Shown piece by piece: positions 42,927-52,025 of a DNA stretch of 53,290 bases. Made by a program: the position numbers and the translations under genes. Source of the stretch: Methanobacteriota archaeon. GTDB taxonomy: Archaea > Thermoplasmatota > Thermoplasmata > UBA10834. The stretch covers positions 1,814,890-1,868,179 of the forward strand of contig CP070732.1 in the NCBI GenBank assembly GCA_020347565.1, given 5' to 3'. The stretch's first letter is position 1, and every line of letters begins with the position of its first letter. The notes below the pieces were generated by a model. The model was not told the origin of the DNA, made no database searches, and saw only the letters and a program-made list of their open reading frames with translations.

Positions 42927-45900
42927 TCAATTGGACGACTGCTCCAGCTTCTTCAGCTGCTCCTCTCGAGACTTGAGCATCTGGGCCAGCTGCGCCAGCT
43001 CCTCCTCGATGCCGCGAAGCCGTTCCCACTCGGACTCCAGACGTTTCTCGTCCGAGCGCAGCTCCTCCTCTCTCTCCGCGAGCCTGAGATACCCGTCATC
43101 CAGCTGAGTCTTCCGCTTTTCGAGTTCGTCGATGGTCTTCTCGTCGACAGTCGAAAGCCCCTCCTTGGCGCCCTCGAGCTTCTCCCACAGGTCCTGCACC
43201 TCGACGCGGTCCTTCTCCAGCCGCTCCATCTCGACGACCACGGTCCTCTCCCGCGTCTCAAGGTCCCTATGCCTCGCCTTGAGTTCCTCCTCCATCTGCC
43301 TGACCTGAAGCTCCCTTCGTGTCAGCTCGTCATCGCTCGCATGCGTCCCCTCGGGGGAGCCCCCCGCCTCCTTCGTGATCTCCGCGACACGCTCGCGGAC
43401 TTCCTCTTCGAGCTCCTCCCTGCGCGTGGTCAGCTCGGCGCGCCAGCCTTCGAGCTCCTCCCTCAGCTGCTCCAGGCCGCGCTCCTTCTCCTCGCGTAGC
43501 GCGCGCTCCTTGTCGAGCTCGCCCTGCAATATCTCGAACTCGTCGAGACTGCGTTCGAACTCGGCCGCCCTTGCCGACATCTCCTTCTCCCTGAGGTCCA
43601 GCTCCTCCTTCTTGCGGGATATCTCTTCCACGACATCCCGATACTCGTCGGCGGACTTCGCGATGTTCTCCTCGCGCTCCGAGAGGGCCCTGTCCGCCGT
43701 CTCCAGCCTCTCCGTCAGCGACACGATCTCCGCTTCGCGCTGCGACAGCAGATCTGACTTCTCGGCCAGCTCGGCCTCGCTCTTCGTCAGGGTGGCGTCC
43801 TTCGCAGCCAGCCTGACCTCCGTGTCCTCAAGCGCGGTGGAGGTCTTCTCGAGGTCCGCCAGCGCCCGGTCGAGATCCGCTCTGACCTCTTCCAACGAGG
43901 AAAGCTCGCCCTCCACGCGCGTCTTGACGGACGACTCGAGGCTCGACAGCGCGGTCTCCCTCGCGTCCAGTTCCTCGGCCCTCGTCGAGAGTGACTTCTC
44001 GCGTGAGTCCATCTCGGCCAGGCGTGTTTCGACGGCCTCCGCGTCTGCGTCGCGCTTCGCGGTCGCTTCCGCCTCGGACCTCTGCAGTTCCGCCTCCCAG
44101 GTCTCGAGCTCCTCGGAGATCCTGTCCATCTCCGCCTTCCTCACGTCCATGGAGGAGCCGCGCTCCTCGAGCTCCTTCTCGAGAGCCTCCAGCTCCGACG
44201 CTCGCTCGTTCATCCTCGCAGACTTATCCTCGAGCTCGCGCTCCGTCTCGGAGAGCTGCTCCGCCGTCCTGCCAAGGGCGACCGCCTTCTCCTTCTCCTG
44301 CGAAATGCGCTCCTCCCCGGCGGTCAGCTCTGTCTGCTTCTCTTCGAAGACCCTCTTCTCGTCCTCTAGGGCGGTCCGCATTTGTGTGAGCTCCAGTCTG
44401 TCGCGCTCCAGCTCCTCGAGCATCGCCCTAGCATTATCCTCCCTCTCAGCCAGGTCACTGCTCTTGGCTTCGAGCGCGGTGATCGAAGCAGCTATCTCGT
44501 CAGACTGCTCCTCCAACTCCATCGACCGCTTCTCGTGAGTCTCGGCATGCATCTCGTGGACTGAGAGCCGCTCCTTGTACTCCGCCTCGCGCGCGTCGAG
44601 AGTTCCCAGCCTACTGGCCAAGTCCGCCTGCGCGCGCTCCATCTCCTCGGAACGCGACTGCAGCTCCGCCCGCTGCTGCGCCATGTCCTTGGCAGCCGCA
44701 TCGACCTTGGCCCGCTCCTCAGCGAGCCGGTGCCTCTCGGCCTCCTGCGCCTTCCGCTCGGCCTCGGCGTCCTTCCGCAATGCCTCGATGTCCTTCTGAA
44801 GCTGCTCGTATTCGGCAGCTGCCTCGTCCCGCTGCCTCGTGAACTCCGACTTGGAGGTCTCGAGTCTCTGCTGCTCCTCCTCCATCGAACCGCGCCTCGC
44901 CTCCAGCGCCTTCCTCGCCTCCTCGAGGGCGACCTCCCTGTCGTCCAGGGACTGACGGAGCTCCGCCATCTTCTCCTCGCGCTGGCCCACTTCCGCCTCG
45001 AGGGCGGCCACCTCGTCCTTCATGGCTCGGACAGCGGCCATGTCATCGTCGACGCGCTTCCGCTCCACAGCGACCTCGGCCTCCGTGGCACGCCGTTTGT
45101 CGTCGACAGACTGCAGCTCGGCCTCGACTCCGCGCTGACGCTCGGCGATCGCGGCCTCCCTGTCCTTCAGGGCCTGCTCCATGTCGACGAATTCGGATTC
45201 CCGATGCGCTAACTCGCCGGACTTCCCCTCGAGCTCTGACGCTCTCGCGTCCAGCTCGACTCGCATGCGCTCGTTCTCCGCGGCCTTCTCAGTCATCCCC
45301 GCGGCTTCGGACTCGAGGTTGGTACGCTCCTCCTCGAGGGACGACTCCCGAGAGGCGATCTTGCCAAACTCCTCCTCGAGAGACGACTCCTTCTCCGCGA
45401 TGGCTCGCTCCTTCTCCTCGACCGACTTGCGCGTTCGCCTGACCACAGCCGCGGACGACTCGAGATCCTCCTGGCGCGCGAGTATGTCCCTCTCCAGAGC
45501 CTCGAGCTCAGACCTTCGCTGGTCGAGCTCCTTGCGGAGCTGGTCCACCTCGACGCGCTCCTCCGCCATCCTGAGCTCCGAGGCGGCGACGTCGCCCGAC
45601 CGTCTGTCGAGTATCTCCTGCATCTCCTGCAGCGAACCCTGCTCTTCCTGGACCTCTCGGGCGTTGGCCTGCAGCTTGGATGAGAGCTCATCCAGCTCCT
45701 TCCCCCTCGCATCCAGGCGGCCCTCTGCGTCCTTACGTGAAGCCTCGTACTCGACCCTCTCCCGCTCGAGCTCCCGGGCCTTCGCCTCGACCTCCTCCCG
45801 GTGACGGTCCACCTTCTCGAGGAACGAGGCCCGCTCCTCTTTGAACGACGAGGCCTGCACCTGCGCCTCCGCCTTCAGCCTCTCGGCCTCCGATTTGGTC

Positions 45901-47939
45901 TCGCTCACCGCCTTCTCCCTCGCGTCGAGTTCCTCGACGGCCTCGTGCAGGCTAGCGCTGCGCTCTTTCAGCTGTATCTCGAGCTCATCCAGAGCCTTGG
46001 TGCGGCTCTCGCTGTCCTTCCTGAAGCGCTCCTCCTCGCTCCTCAGGCGCTCTTCACGCCCCTCCATCTCGCCCGTCCTGACAGTGAGCTCGTCTCTCTG
46101 CGACTCCACGCTCTCGACGAGCTTGCGATGCTCCTCGTCCAGACCGGCTGCCCTGGCCTTCATGGCCGACTCGACCGCCGTCGACCGCTCCAGCGCCTCG
46201 CTCGCCGCAGTCTCCCTCTCGAGAAGCTCCTTCTCGCGTGCGGAGACCTCCTCCTGCCTCGCGGACAGCCGCCTCTCACGCTCCCTTAGCGTCTGCTCGC
46301 CCGCGAGCAGCTTGGTCTTCAGGTCATCGAGTTCGGCAGTCAACCGGGAGATGGAGCTCTCCCGCTCCGCCACGCCCTTCGACGAACGCTCCACAGCAGC
46401 CAAGCGGCTCTGAAGCTCCTGCTCCTGCGCCGCCTTCCGCTTCTCGAGCTCCTCCCGCTCAGAGTCCATGACGGCATGGGCCTTCTCGAGGTCCACCTTC
46501 TCCATCGCGAGGTCGTGCTCCTTCTTCTCCAGCTTGGCGAGCTCCGACTTGGCCCTCTCAAGGTCCCCCGCTGCGCGCGCCTCCAAACCGCCTATGGACC
46601 GCATCTTCTCGTCGACGACCCGCCGGTCCTCTTCCACCTTCGCCGTCAGGTCGGCAAGTTTGCTCCTGTCCGACTCGAGCCGCTTCTGCTCGGCCTGCAG
46701 CTCGGCCATCCTCTGCTCCGTCTTGAGCGTGACGATCCTGTCAAGCTGATGATACCTGGACTCTACCTCTTTCTCCATCGTCTGGAGGCTCGTCTTCTTC
46801 TTGTCCAGGGCCGCCATCTCCTTCTCGAGCTTGGCGCGTATCTTCGATGTGAGCTCTGCCTCCTCACGGGTGAGCTTGATCCGAAACTCCTCAAGCTCCT
46901 TCCTCGTCTGGCGTACCCTAACCAGCGTCTGATGGACGTCGTCGCGCTCTCTGTCGACCGACTGCCTGTCGGCGGCGAGAGCCTCCTCCTTCGCCCTGAG
47001 GCTCTCGGCCAGGGCCTCGAGCTCGCTGCGGTCATCCTCGAGCTTGCCGGCGTCGATGACCATCTCGTCGCGCTTCAGCTCGGCCATGAGCCTCTCCTCC
47101 ACGTCCGGCCTGGGCTCCACGCGCCCGACCCCGTCCTTCGAAAACACCTCGAGCTCCCTCTTCATGGACGCCAGCTTCGACGATTCGAGCGTTGAGGCCT
47201 TGAGCGACACGATGCATATCGCCTTCTGGACGGCTATCTGGTCCCGGATCATCTGGACCAGGCGGAGGACGCTTACAAACTTGTTGTTGGTGATGAGGTA
47301 CTCGAGCGAGTCGATGAGCACGAGCTGTCCTTCCTCGTCCTCGAGGAAGCTGCGTATCATGAGCGCGAGCCTCTCGAGGTCCTTCGGTCCTATCGCCTCA
47401 TCGTTCGTCGCGTTGGTCAGCCAGTATATCGGGACGTCGTCAATCTCGAGTGCCCTCCGCAGGTTCTTCGGATATGTCCTCGATACGACCATTCCCTTTC
47501 GCCCAAGGTCTCGGGAGCCCATGAATAGCGAGTAGGCCAGCTCGGGGCTCTCCTCCTCGACCAGGTACGTGGCCGACGGCTCGAGCATCCTGGCGAGATC
47601 TGCCGATGTCGCAGGTCCCTTCTGCTCCTCGGGCTCTGCCGACGCAGCGGACACCTCCTCGGCAGAGGGCGGCGCCTCGCTCGCCTCCGGTTCGTCCGCT
47701 CCGGCCGCTTGACCAAGCTCAGCCGCATCAGGCGCTTCGGCCTCCGGAGCCCCCTCCACAGCAGGAGACGGCTCTTCGGAGACGGCGCTGCCAGAGCCTT
47801 CGGCTTTGGCCGGCTGGAGCTCCTCGGGCGCCTGCCTAGTCTCCGGCTCTTCCTTCGGAGCATCCACCGGCTCTTCCTCTTCAGCCTCTTCCGGAGTGGG
47901 CCTGGAGGCGACCTCCCTGGCCCTGTCCCTCAAACCCAT
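42927..47939 (-). CDS. Giant coiled-coil protein with N-terminal DUF835 domain
   Basis: 1670 residues. Residues 1-115 are a disordered Glu/Ala/Pro-rich segment. Residues about 121-265 are a DUF835 domain with TYLVEEESPELAYSLFM, IYWLTNATND, LVLIDSLEYLITNNKF and IRDQIAVQ. From about 290 to the end the protein is almost unbroken charged heptads (over 1350 residues), enough for a rod of roughly 200 nm if continuous. No ATPase heads, membrane segment or signal peptide are seen, so it is not an SMC protein. The DUF835 part closely resembles that fused to IleRS at 18432-22364. A scaffold or cytoskeleton-like role is inference. The last residues (LKKLEQSSN) are at the mat 3' end. Confidence 0.9.
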   Translation of the reverse strand: MGLRDRAREVASRPTPEEAEEEEPVDAPKEEPETRQAPEELQPAKAEGSGSAVSEEPSPAVEGAPEAEAPDAAELGQAAGADEPEASEAPPSAEEVSAASAEPEEQKGPATSADLARMLEPSATYLVEEESPELAYSLFMGSRDLGRKGMVVSRTYPKNLRRALEIDDVPIYWLTNATNDEAIGPKDLERLALMIRSFLEDEEGQLVLIDSLEYLITNNKFVSVLRLVQMIRDQIAVQKAICIVSLKASTLESSKLASMKRELEVFSKDGVGRVEPRPDVEERLMAELKRDEMVIDAGKLEDDRSELEALAESLRAKEEALAADRQSVDRERDDVHQTLVRVRQTRKELEEFRIKLTREEAELTSKIRAKLEKEMAALDKKKTSLQTMEKEVESRYHQLDRIVTLKTEQRMAELQAEQKRLESDRSKLADLTAKVEEDRRVVDEKMRSIGGLEARAAGDLERAKSELAKLEKKEHDLAMEKVDLEKAHAVMDSEREELEKRKAAQEQELQSRLAAVERSSKGVAERESSISRLTAELDDLKTKLLAGEQTLRERERRLSARQEEVSAREKELLERETAASEALERSTAVESAMKARAAGLDEEHRKLVESVESQRDELTVRTGEMEGREERLRSEEERFRKDSESRTKALDELEIQLKERSASLHEAVEELDAREKAVSETKSEAERLKAEAQVQASSFKEERASFLEKVDRHREEVEAKARELERERVEYEASRKDAEGRLDARGKELDELSSKLQANAREVQEEQGSLQEMQEILDRRSGDVAASELRMAEERVEVDQLRKELDQRRSELEALERDILARQEDLESSAAVVRRTRKSVEEKERAIAEKESSLEEEFGKIASRESSLEEERTNLESEAAGMTEKAAENERMRVELDARASELEGKSGELAHRESEFVDMEQALKDREAAIAERQRGVEAELQSVDDKRRATEAEVAVERKRVDDDMAAVRAMKDEVAALEAEVGQREEKMAELRQSLDDREVALEEARKALEARRGSMEEEQQRLETSKSEFTRQRDEAAAEYEQLQKDIEALRKDAEAERKAQEAERHRLAEERAKVDAAAKDMAQQRAELQSRSEEMERAQADLASRLGTLDAREAEYKERLSVHEMHAETHEKRSMELEEQSDEIAASITALEAKSSDLAEREDNARAMLEELERDRLELTQMRTALEDEKRVFEEKQTELTAGEERISQEKEKAVALGRTAEQLSETERELEDKSARMNERASELEALEKELEERGSSMDVRKAEMDRISEELETWEAELQRSEAEATAKRDADAEAVETRLAEMDSREKSLSTRAEELDARETALSSLESSVKTRVEGELSSLEEVRADLDRALADLEKTSTALEDTEVRLAAKDATLTKSEAELAEKSDLLSQREAEIVSLTERLETADRALSEREENIAKSADEYRDVVEEISRKKEELDLREKEMSARAAEFERSLDEFEILQGELDKERALREEKERGLEQLREELEGWRAELTTRREELEEEVRERVAEITKEAGGSPEGTHASDDELTRRELQVRQMEEELKARHRDLETRERTVVVEMERLEKDRVEVQDLWEKLEGAKEGLSTVDEKTIDELEKRKTQLDDGYLRLAEREEELRSDEKRLESEWERLRGIEEELAQLAQMLKSREEQLKKLEQSSN

Positions 47940-48036
47940 GTGCGTCTCGCTCCCAAACCGTAGAATCGCCCGACACGGGGAACGCCGAGCGCTGAATGTC
48001 CATCGCAGTTCACGTAGTAGTACATAGTCTGATATC

Positions 48037-49170
48037 CTATATCCCGTATCTGTTCAAGATCTTCTCGTACAGCTTGTACGTGTCGCTGGCTGTGAACTCC
48101 TGGACTGCCTCCTCTGGCAGTTTCCCCAGCAGTCTGTCCAACGCCGACAACAGCTCCTTCATCTCGCCTTCGTGCTCCCTCAAATCCCTGAGCTCTTCTC
48201 CCTGGACGGAATTCTTGTCCAGGAGCGCCTTGGTCGACGCCTCCAGATCCGAAAGGCCGTCGTCCATACTGCCATCCTCCGGCGACCCGGACTGGCCGAG
48301 CGCGCCGGACAGTACGGTCCGCAGAAGCATGATCCTCCGGGCCGTCTCGCGCTCTCTTTCCTCCCGCTCCTTCGTTCCGGCCGCGTCCTTCTCCTGACGC
48401 GCCCTGTCGAGCTCAGCGCGCTCTTGCTCGAGCCCCTTGAGCTTCTCGGACACGGCCGCCTCCTGGTCCATCAGCTCTTTCTTCTTGATAGCATAGTCCT
48501 TGATCTTATTGTCAACCATCTCCTCGCGCTTGGCGATCTGCTCTTCCTTCGCCGCGATGTCCTCTCCGCCAGAGGTGGGCGGGGCAGGCGCCAAGGGCGT
48601 CATCGACTGGACCTTCGCCTTCGCATCATCTCCCAGCACCATCGTCTCGGAGGCTGCAAGCACCAGCTCAGATATCGACAGCATCTCAGAATGCAGCCTC
48701 GACACATCCTCGAGGTCATCGACGAGCGAGACCATCTCAGCCTCGATCACCTCTGGCTGGGAGGCCGTGAGGTCGACCTGCGAGAGCCGCTTCTTCTCCT
48801 TCGCCCTCCTGTTCACCAAGCGCGACAGTATCGCAGATTTCTCCGCGATGAGCCCGTTGGCGGCCTCGATGAGGTCGCAAGCGGCTCTGCTCGGCTCTTC
48901 GGGCGCCTCCGCCGCATATGGGCTCTGCTCCTCTGCCTTCGAGGCATCTCCTCTCTGCTTGAGCGCTTTCACCTTGAACTTCATTCCGCAGTTCGAACAC
49001 TCGGACGTGCCAAGCGCGAGCATCGACTGGCATCGAGGACACGAGAAAGCCTTGACCGCCTCGTCAAGCGCCGCCCCGCACGACTGACATCTCTCCGCTG
49101 ACTCCTCGACGGCTATTCCGCATTCGAGGCAGTAGGCCTCACCGCTTCGGGCGATTCCCTTCTGTGACAG
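48037..49170 (-). CDS. Zinc-ribbon coiled-coil protein with apparent CTG start
   Basis: 377 residues from CTG 49170. Two zinc ribbons open the protein: CLEC...CQSC and CPRC...CSNC, then a charged helical region with a coiled coil at about 190-290 (ending in EERERETARR). The first in-frame ATG (49023) lies inside the second ribbon and would delete three of its eight zinc Cys pairs' halves. The frame is open upstream to a stop near 49357 but has no ATG, GTG or TTG. CTG 49170 has GGAGGG exactly seven bases ahead. A frameshift error or a real CTG start are the choices. It lies upstream of the giant coiled-coil gene on the same strand. Confidence 0.7.
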   Translation of the reverse strand: MSQKGIARSGEAYCLECGIAVEESAERCQSCGAALDEAVKAFSCPRCQSMLALGTSECSNCGMKFKVKALKQRGDASKAEEQSPYAAEAPEEPSRAACDLIEAANGLIAEKSAILSRLVNRRAKEKKRLSQVDLTASQPEVIEAEMVSLVDDLEDVSRLHSEMLSISELVLAASETMVLGDDAKAKVQSMTPLAPAPPTSGGEDIAAKEEQIAKREEMVDNKIKDYAIKKKELMDQEAAVSEKLKGLEQERAELDRARQEKDAAGTKEREERERETARRIMLLRTVLSGALGQSGSPEDGSMDDGLSDLEASTKALLDKNSVQGEELRDLREHEGEMKELLSALDRLLGKLPEEAVQEFTASDTYKLYEKILNRYGI

Positions 49171-49352
49171 GTCTGACCCTCCGAGCTGCGCAGGTTTCGT
49201 TGCGCCCGCCTCGAGAGATGGGCGTTCGGCAGCGCCCAGCCCCGCCCATCGCCCGCGAACCGTCGCGGGAGACAGGTCGGCTGGCCCTCCGAAAGCCCTG
49301 ATCGAGGAGCGCCTTGTTTTGGGGAGATGTGACAGATAATAAGCGACTGATG

Positions 49353-49360
49353 ATATTTAG
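49353..49360 (-). promoter_or_regulatory. TATA box for zinc-ribbon coiled-coil gene
   Basis: Minus-strand CTAAATAT would start transcription near 49330, leaving a leader of about 160 bases before CTG 49170. A second TATA-like TTATTATC at about 49335 could shorten it. Confidence 0.4.
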
Positions 49361-49410
49361 TTTGCCGGGTCCACGAATCGGCCCAGGCAACATACTGCGG
49401 CGGGCATGCA

Positions 49411-49809
49411 TCAGGCTTCGACGAGCTTAATCAGAGTCGATGTTCTCAGCACCCCAGGGTACGACCTCAGCGCGTCGACCTTCGCGTTCAGCTCGTCGAG
49501 GGTGTCCGCCCTCAAACGGACGGCCACATCGAACTCGCCGCTGCACTCGAAGACGCTGTCAGACAACTCCCTGGCCATCTCCTTCACGGAGCCCGTCTTC
49601 CCTATCTGGGTGCCGATCAGCACTATGCCCTCGACCCCTACGGGCGATGTCTCGATGGTGAACTTGCGCACCACTGACTCCCTCACGAGCTTCTCTATCC
49701 TGGCCCTGACGGCCCGCTCGGTGAGGTTCACCCGACGGGCTATCTCGGTGTTCTTCATGCGGGAGTTCTCTCTGAGCAGGTTGAGGATCTTGACATCGGT
49801 TTCATCCAT
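49411..49809 (-). CDS. Lrp/AsnC family transcription regulator
   Basis: 132 residues. The N-terminal helix-turn-helix (MDETDVKILNLLRENSRMKNTEIARRVNLTERAVRARI, given here as positions 1-38) has the usual Lrp form, and the C-terminal RAM domain (about 60-130) binds a small ligand, often an amino acid. ATG 49809 is at the family's usual start. In a window rich in amino-acid catabolic genes and two stand-alone RAM proteins it is a candidate amino-acid sensor, but no target is indicated by position. Confidence 0.92.
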   Translation of the reverse strand: MDETDVKILNLLRENSRMKNTEIARRVNLTERAVRARIEKLVRESVVRKFTIETSPVGVEGIVLIGTQIGKTGSVKEMARELSDSVFECSGEFDVAVRLRADTLDELNAKVDALRSYPGVLRTSTLIKLVEA

Positions 49810-49919
49810 GGTCACCACGTAACGCCCTTCCTGTTCTCGTATCTTTCGTCTGCACATCATGTTCTGCGCGACGACGTATGTCGTATCAGTTCGGTGAAGG
49901 ATCGGCGAGAGGGTGGATA

Positions 49920-49994
49920 TGGGCCCAACCGGATTTGAACCGGTGACCTCCCGGTTATCAGCCGGGTGCTCCAGCCAAACTAAGCTATGGGCCC
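49920..49994 (-). tRNA. tRNA-Ile (anticodon GAT)
   Basis: A complete 75-nt cloverleaf. Acceptor GGGCCCA/TGGGCCC, anticodon stem CCCGG/CCGGG with loop CTGATAA (anticodon GAT), T arm ACCGG-TTCAAAT-CCGGT. There is no intron and CCA is not encoded. Confidence 0.96.
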
Positions 49995-50026
49995 GCGGCG
50001 GCCATTGCGCAATGAGGAGATTGGGA

Positions 50027-50033
50027 TTAAATA
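50027..50033 (-). promoter_or_regulatory. TATA box for tRNA-Ile
   Basis: Minus-strand TATTTAA lies 33-39 bases upstream of the tRNA 5' end. Confidence 0.5.
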
Positions 50034-50067
50034 CTTTGCATGTGCGGCGCGAGGCGCGTAACGAAGA

Positions 50068-51135
50068 CTATCGCTTCACCTGGAAGGTCAAGTACTCACC
50101 CTTGCAGGGGCTGCCCCTGCACACATGGGCCTCCAAGTTGGTCAGGTCGAAGACGACAGAGAATATGGTCTCGCTCGAATCCATCTGGTGATGTCTCCTG
50201 TTCCTGTGCCTGCAGATCGAATCCGGCCTGTTGACATGGTCCCTGAAGAGCCGCTGCAGGGACTCGGCTGAGACCTCGCCCAGCTGCGCCTCTACGAGCC
50301 TGAGGGCGCGATTGTACCGCACGGTCGAGCAGGTCATGGCCTGCGGGTCCTCCTCGTACCTCTGCATCTTCTCCGCGAGGTAGTGGTTTGTGTGTACCAT
50401 GTATCCATCGGAAGCGTACAGGCACGCGCAGTCGGTTGCCGACCCCTCGAGCGAGTAGATCTCTCCGTTCCTATCGGAGCAAATGTTGTTGTAACTCGAC
50501 GCGCGCTGCTTCGGCATCGCGTACTCGAGCGCCTCCCCGATCCTCCTCGCCTCCAGAGCCCTCCGCACGGGGAATATCTTCGGTATGCCGAGGCGGGTGT
50601 CGTTCGGGCTCAGTGCGTTGCCCGTCAGGCTGATGCCCCGGTCGTTCATGCCCGTTGACGGCAACAGCCCCGCATATGATGTGCATATGAAGGCAGGCTT
50701 CCCTGCTGGTTTGGCCCTCAGCAACACCACCATCGGAAGACATGTGGAGTCCCAATCCTCGTTGTGCCCCGCAAGCACTGTTCCGTCAGCGGTGACGTCG
50801 CCGTTCACGACGACGTCGGTGCAGCCCTTGAACCCGCTAGGAGACAGCAGCTCGTGGCAGGACATGGCGAAGACTTCCTCCGGTGACAGCTTCGCCCCGG
50901 CCGCGTACCCTCTCAGCTCCTCGGCGAAGTCCGGATAGAAGTCCTCGGCGAACGGCACATATTCTTTCGCCCGTTCGACCGCCCTATCCCATTTCATCCC
51001 CGTGTAGTACTCGATCGAAGCCGCCATCGCCTTCCTGTACTGCTTCGCCTTCGTCGCGCACTTGCGACCGGCCTGCCTCCCCATAGCATACGGTTTGCCG
51101 GAGACATCAACGACCTGCAACGCTGACCTGGGCAT
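50068..51135 (-). CDS. C45-family peptidase/acyltransferase-like Ntn hydrolase
   Basis: 355 residues. The acyl-CoA:6-aminopenicillanate acyltransferase-like family makes a precursor that cleaves itself before a Cys nucleophile, here Gly104-Cys105 in GFKGCTDVVV. Further signatures are GTVLAGHNEDWD, FICTSYAGLLPSTGMNDRGISLTGNAL and SYNNICSDRNGEIYSLE. The residues before Cys105 form the helical alpha part. Substrates in archaea are unknown; amide bonds of acylated amino acids or small peptides are likely. No signal peptide is present. It is monocistronic, after an oligo-T terminator of the ATPase pair. Confidence 0.88.
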   Translation of the reverse strand: MPRSALQVVDVSGKPYAMGRQAGRKCATKAKQYRKAMAASIEYYTGMKWDRAVERAKEYVPFAEDFYPDFAEELRGYAAGAKLSPEEVFAMSCHELLSPSGFKGCTDVVVNGDVTADGTVLAGHNEDWDSTCLPMVVLLRAKPAGKPAFICTSYAGLLPSTGMNDRGISLTGNALSPNDTRLGIPKIFPVRRALEARRIGEALEYAMPKQRASSYNNICSDRNGEIYSLEGSATDCACLYASDGYMVHTNHYLAEKMQRYEEDPQAMTCSTVRYNRALRLVEAQLGEVSAESLQRLFRDHVNRPDSICRHRNRRHHQMDSSETIFSVVFDLTNLEAHVCRGSPCKGEYLTFQVKR

Positions 51136-51172
51136 CCTCTCACTCCGCCCACTCGGCAGCGCATACTACACT

Positions 51173-51178
51173 AAAAAA
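51173..51178 (-). terminator. Oligo-T terminator of ATPase gene pair
   Basis: Six T on the minus strand, 17 bases after the stop codon of the gene ending at 51195 and before the next same-strand gene. This is a typical archaeal U-tract terminator. Confidence 0.45.
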
Positions 51179-51194
51179 TCAGCGATGAAGTGAG

Positions 51195-52025
51195 TCAGCG
51201 AAGGCTGCCGGGTACGCCCTGGAGCATGGTCAACGCCGCCTTCGGTACCTTCCTGCCCGCCTCAACCTTGATGCCCTCCCTTGTAATCGTGAGCGGCCTG
51301 GGGACGGTGTCGTGGGCGGTGCCCCGCATCTTCTCGATCGTCACGCACCGCTCGACCTTCGATGTCGTCATGATCCTGTGGAGCCGTATCTCCCCTCTGC
51401 TTATGAACGCCTCTGGCTCGACGGCGGTCGCATCGGCCACGTCCGTTATCAGGAGGCAAGTCAGGTTCGCTTCGGACAGGAACCTCAGGAGCGACATGAT
51501 GCCCATGTTGATCTCCTGGTCCCCTGAGAGCCTCTTCAGAGTCGTCAGGGAGTCTATCACAACCCTGGAGTACCGGAACTCCTTGAATTCCTGGCTCAGC
51601 ATCAGCTGCAGCGACTGTACGGTCAGATCCGGCGACGCCTGCTTCAACGCCTCCGCCCGGGCATCGTCCTTCGCCTCCCTGAGCGAGCCGACGGCGCGCT
51701 GCGCGGCGATCTCGACCATAGACACACGCTTGCTGTAGGCCTTCGCGCTCGGATGGACGTCGAGTATCCTTATCTTGCCGACATCCCAGCCTAGATATCT
51801 CACGTTCTCCCGTATCTCTCCCGGAGGCTCGTCGATGGCCACGAACAACGCTCTCTCGCCCTGGCGCACGCCTTGCTGGAGTATCTGCATTCCCAGCGTA
51901 GTCCGGCCGCTGCCCGTGCCGCCGGAGAGCACGTATGGTCTCCCAGGTATCAGTCCGCCTTTGAGCATCTTGTCGAGGCCCTGTATGCCGGTGCTCGCGC
52001 GCAGCTCCGCCTTCTTCGCTGTCAC
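51195..52025 (-). CDS. KaiC/RAD55-like RecA-fold ATPase with Arg in Walker A
   Basis: 276 residues. RAD55-like single-domain KaiC family: TGIQGLDKMLKGGLIPGRPYVLSG, a P-loop GGTGSGRTT (35-43), FVAIDEPPGEIRENVRYLGWD and Walker B region YSRVVIDSLTTLK. Position 41 is Arg (codon CGG) instead of the near-universal Lys, which should weaken or abolish ATP hydrolysis. The start is GTG, overlapping the upstream ATPase stop (GTGA), so the pair is co-translated. A regulatory partner role for the intact ATPase is the simplest idea. Confidence 0.88.
   Translation of the reverse strand: MTAKKAELRASTGIQGLDKMLKGGLIPGRPYVLSGGTGSGRTTLGMQILQQGVRQGERALFVAIDEPPGEIRENVRYLGWDVGKIRILDVHPSAKAYSKRVSMVEIAAQRAVGSLREAKDDARAEALKQASPDLTVQSLQLMLSQEFKEFRYSRVVIDSLTTLKRLSGDQEINMGIMSLLRFLSEANLTCLLITDVADATAVEPEAFISRGEIRLHRIMTTSKVERCVTIEKMRGTAHDTVPRPLTITREGIKVEAGRKVPKAALTMLQGVPGSLR

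Noticed and set aside
43375..46749. Several long Ser/Arg/Leu-rich plus-strand frames
   Set aside because: They are antisense shadows of the Glu/Leu/Arg heptad codons of the giant coiled-coil gene and have no promoters.
42927..47939. SMC/Rad50-type ATPase
   Set aside because: No Walker A, signature or Walker B motif is present at either end; the N-terminal domain is DUF835.
49139..49411. 90-codon minus-strand frame upstream of the zinc-ribbon gene
   Set aside because: It is Arg/Pro/Gly-rich in a different frame from the conserved zinc ribbons and has no recognisable features.
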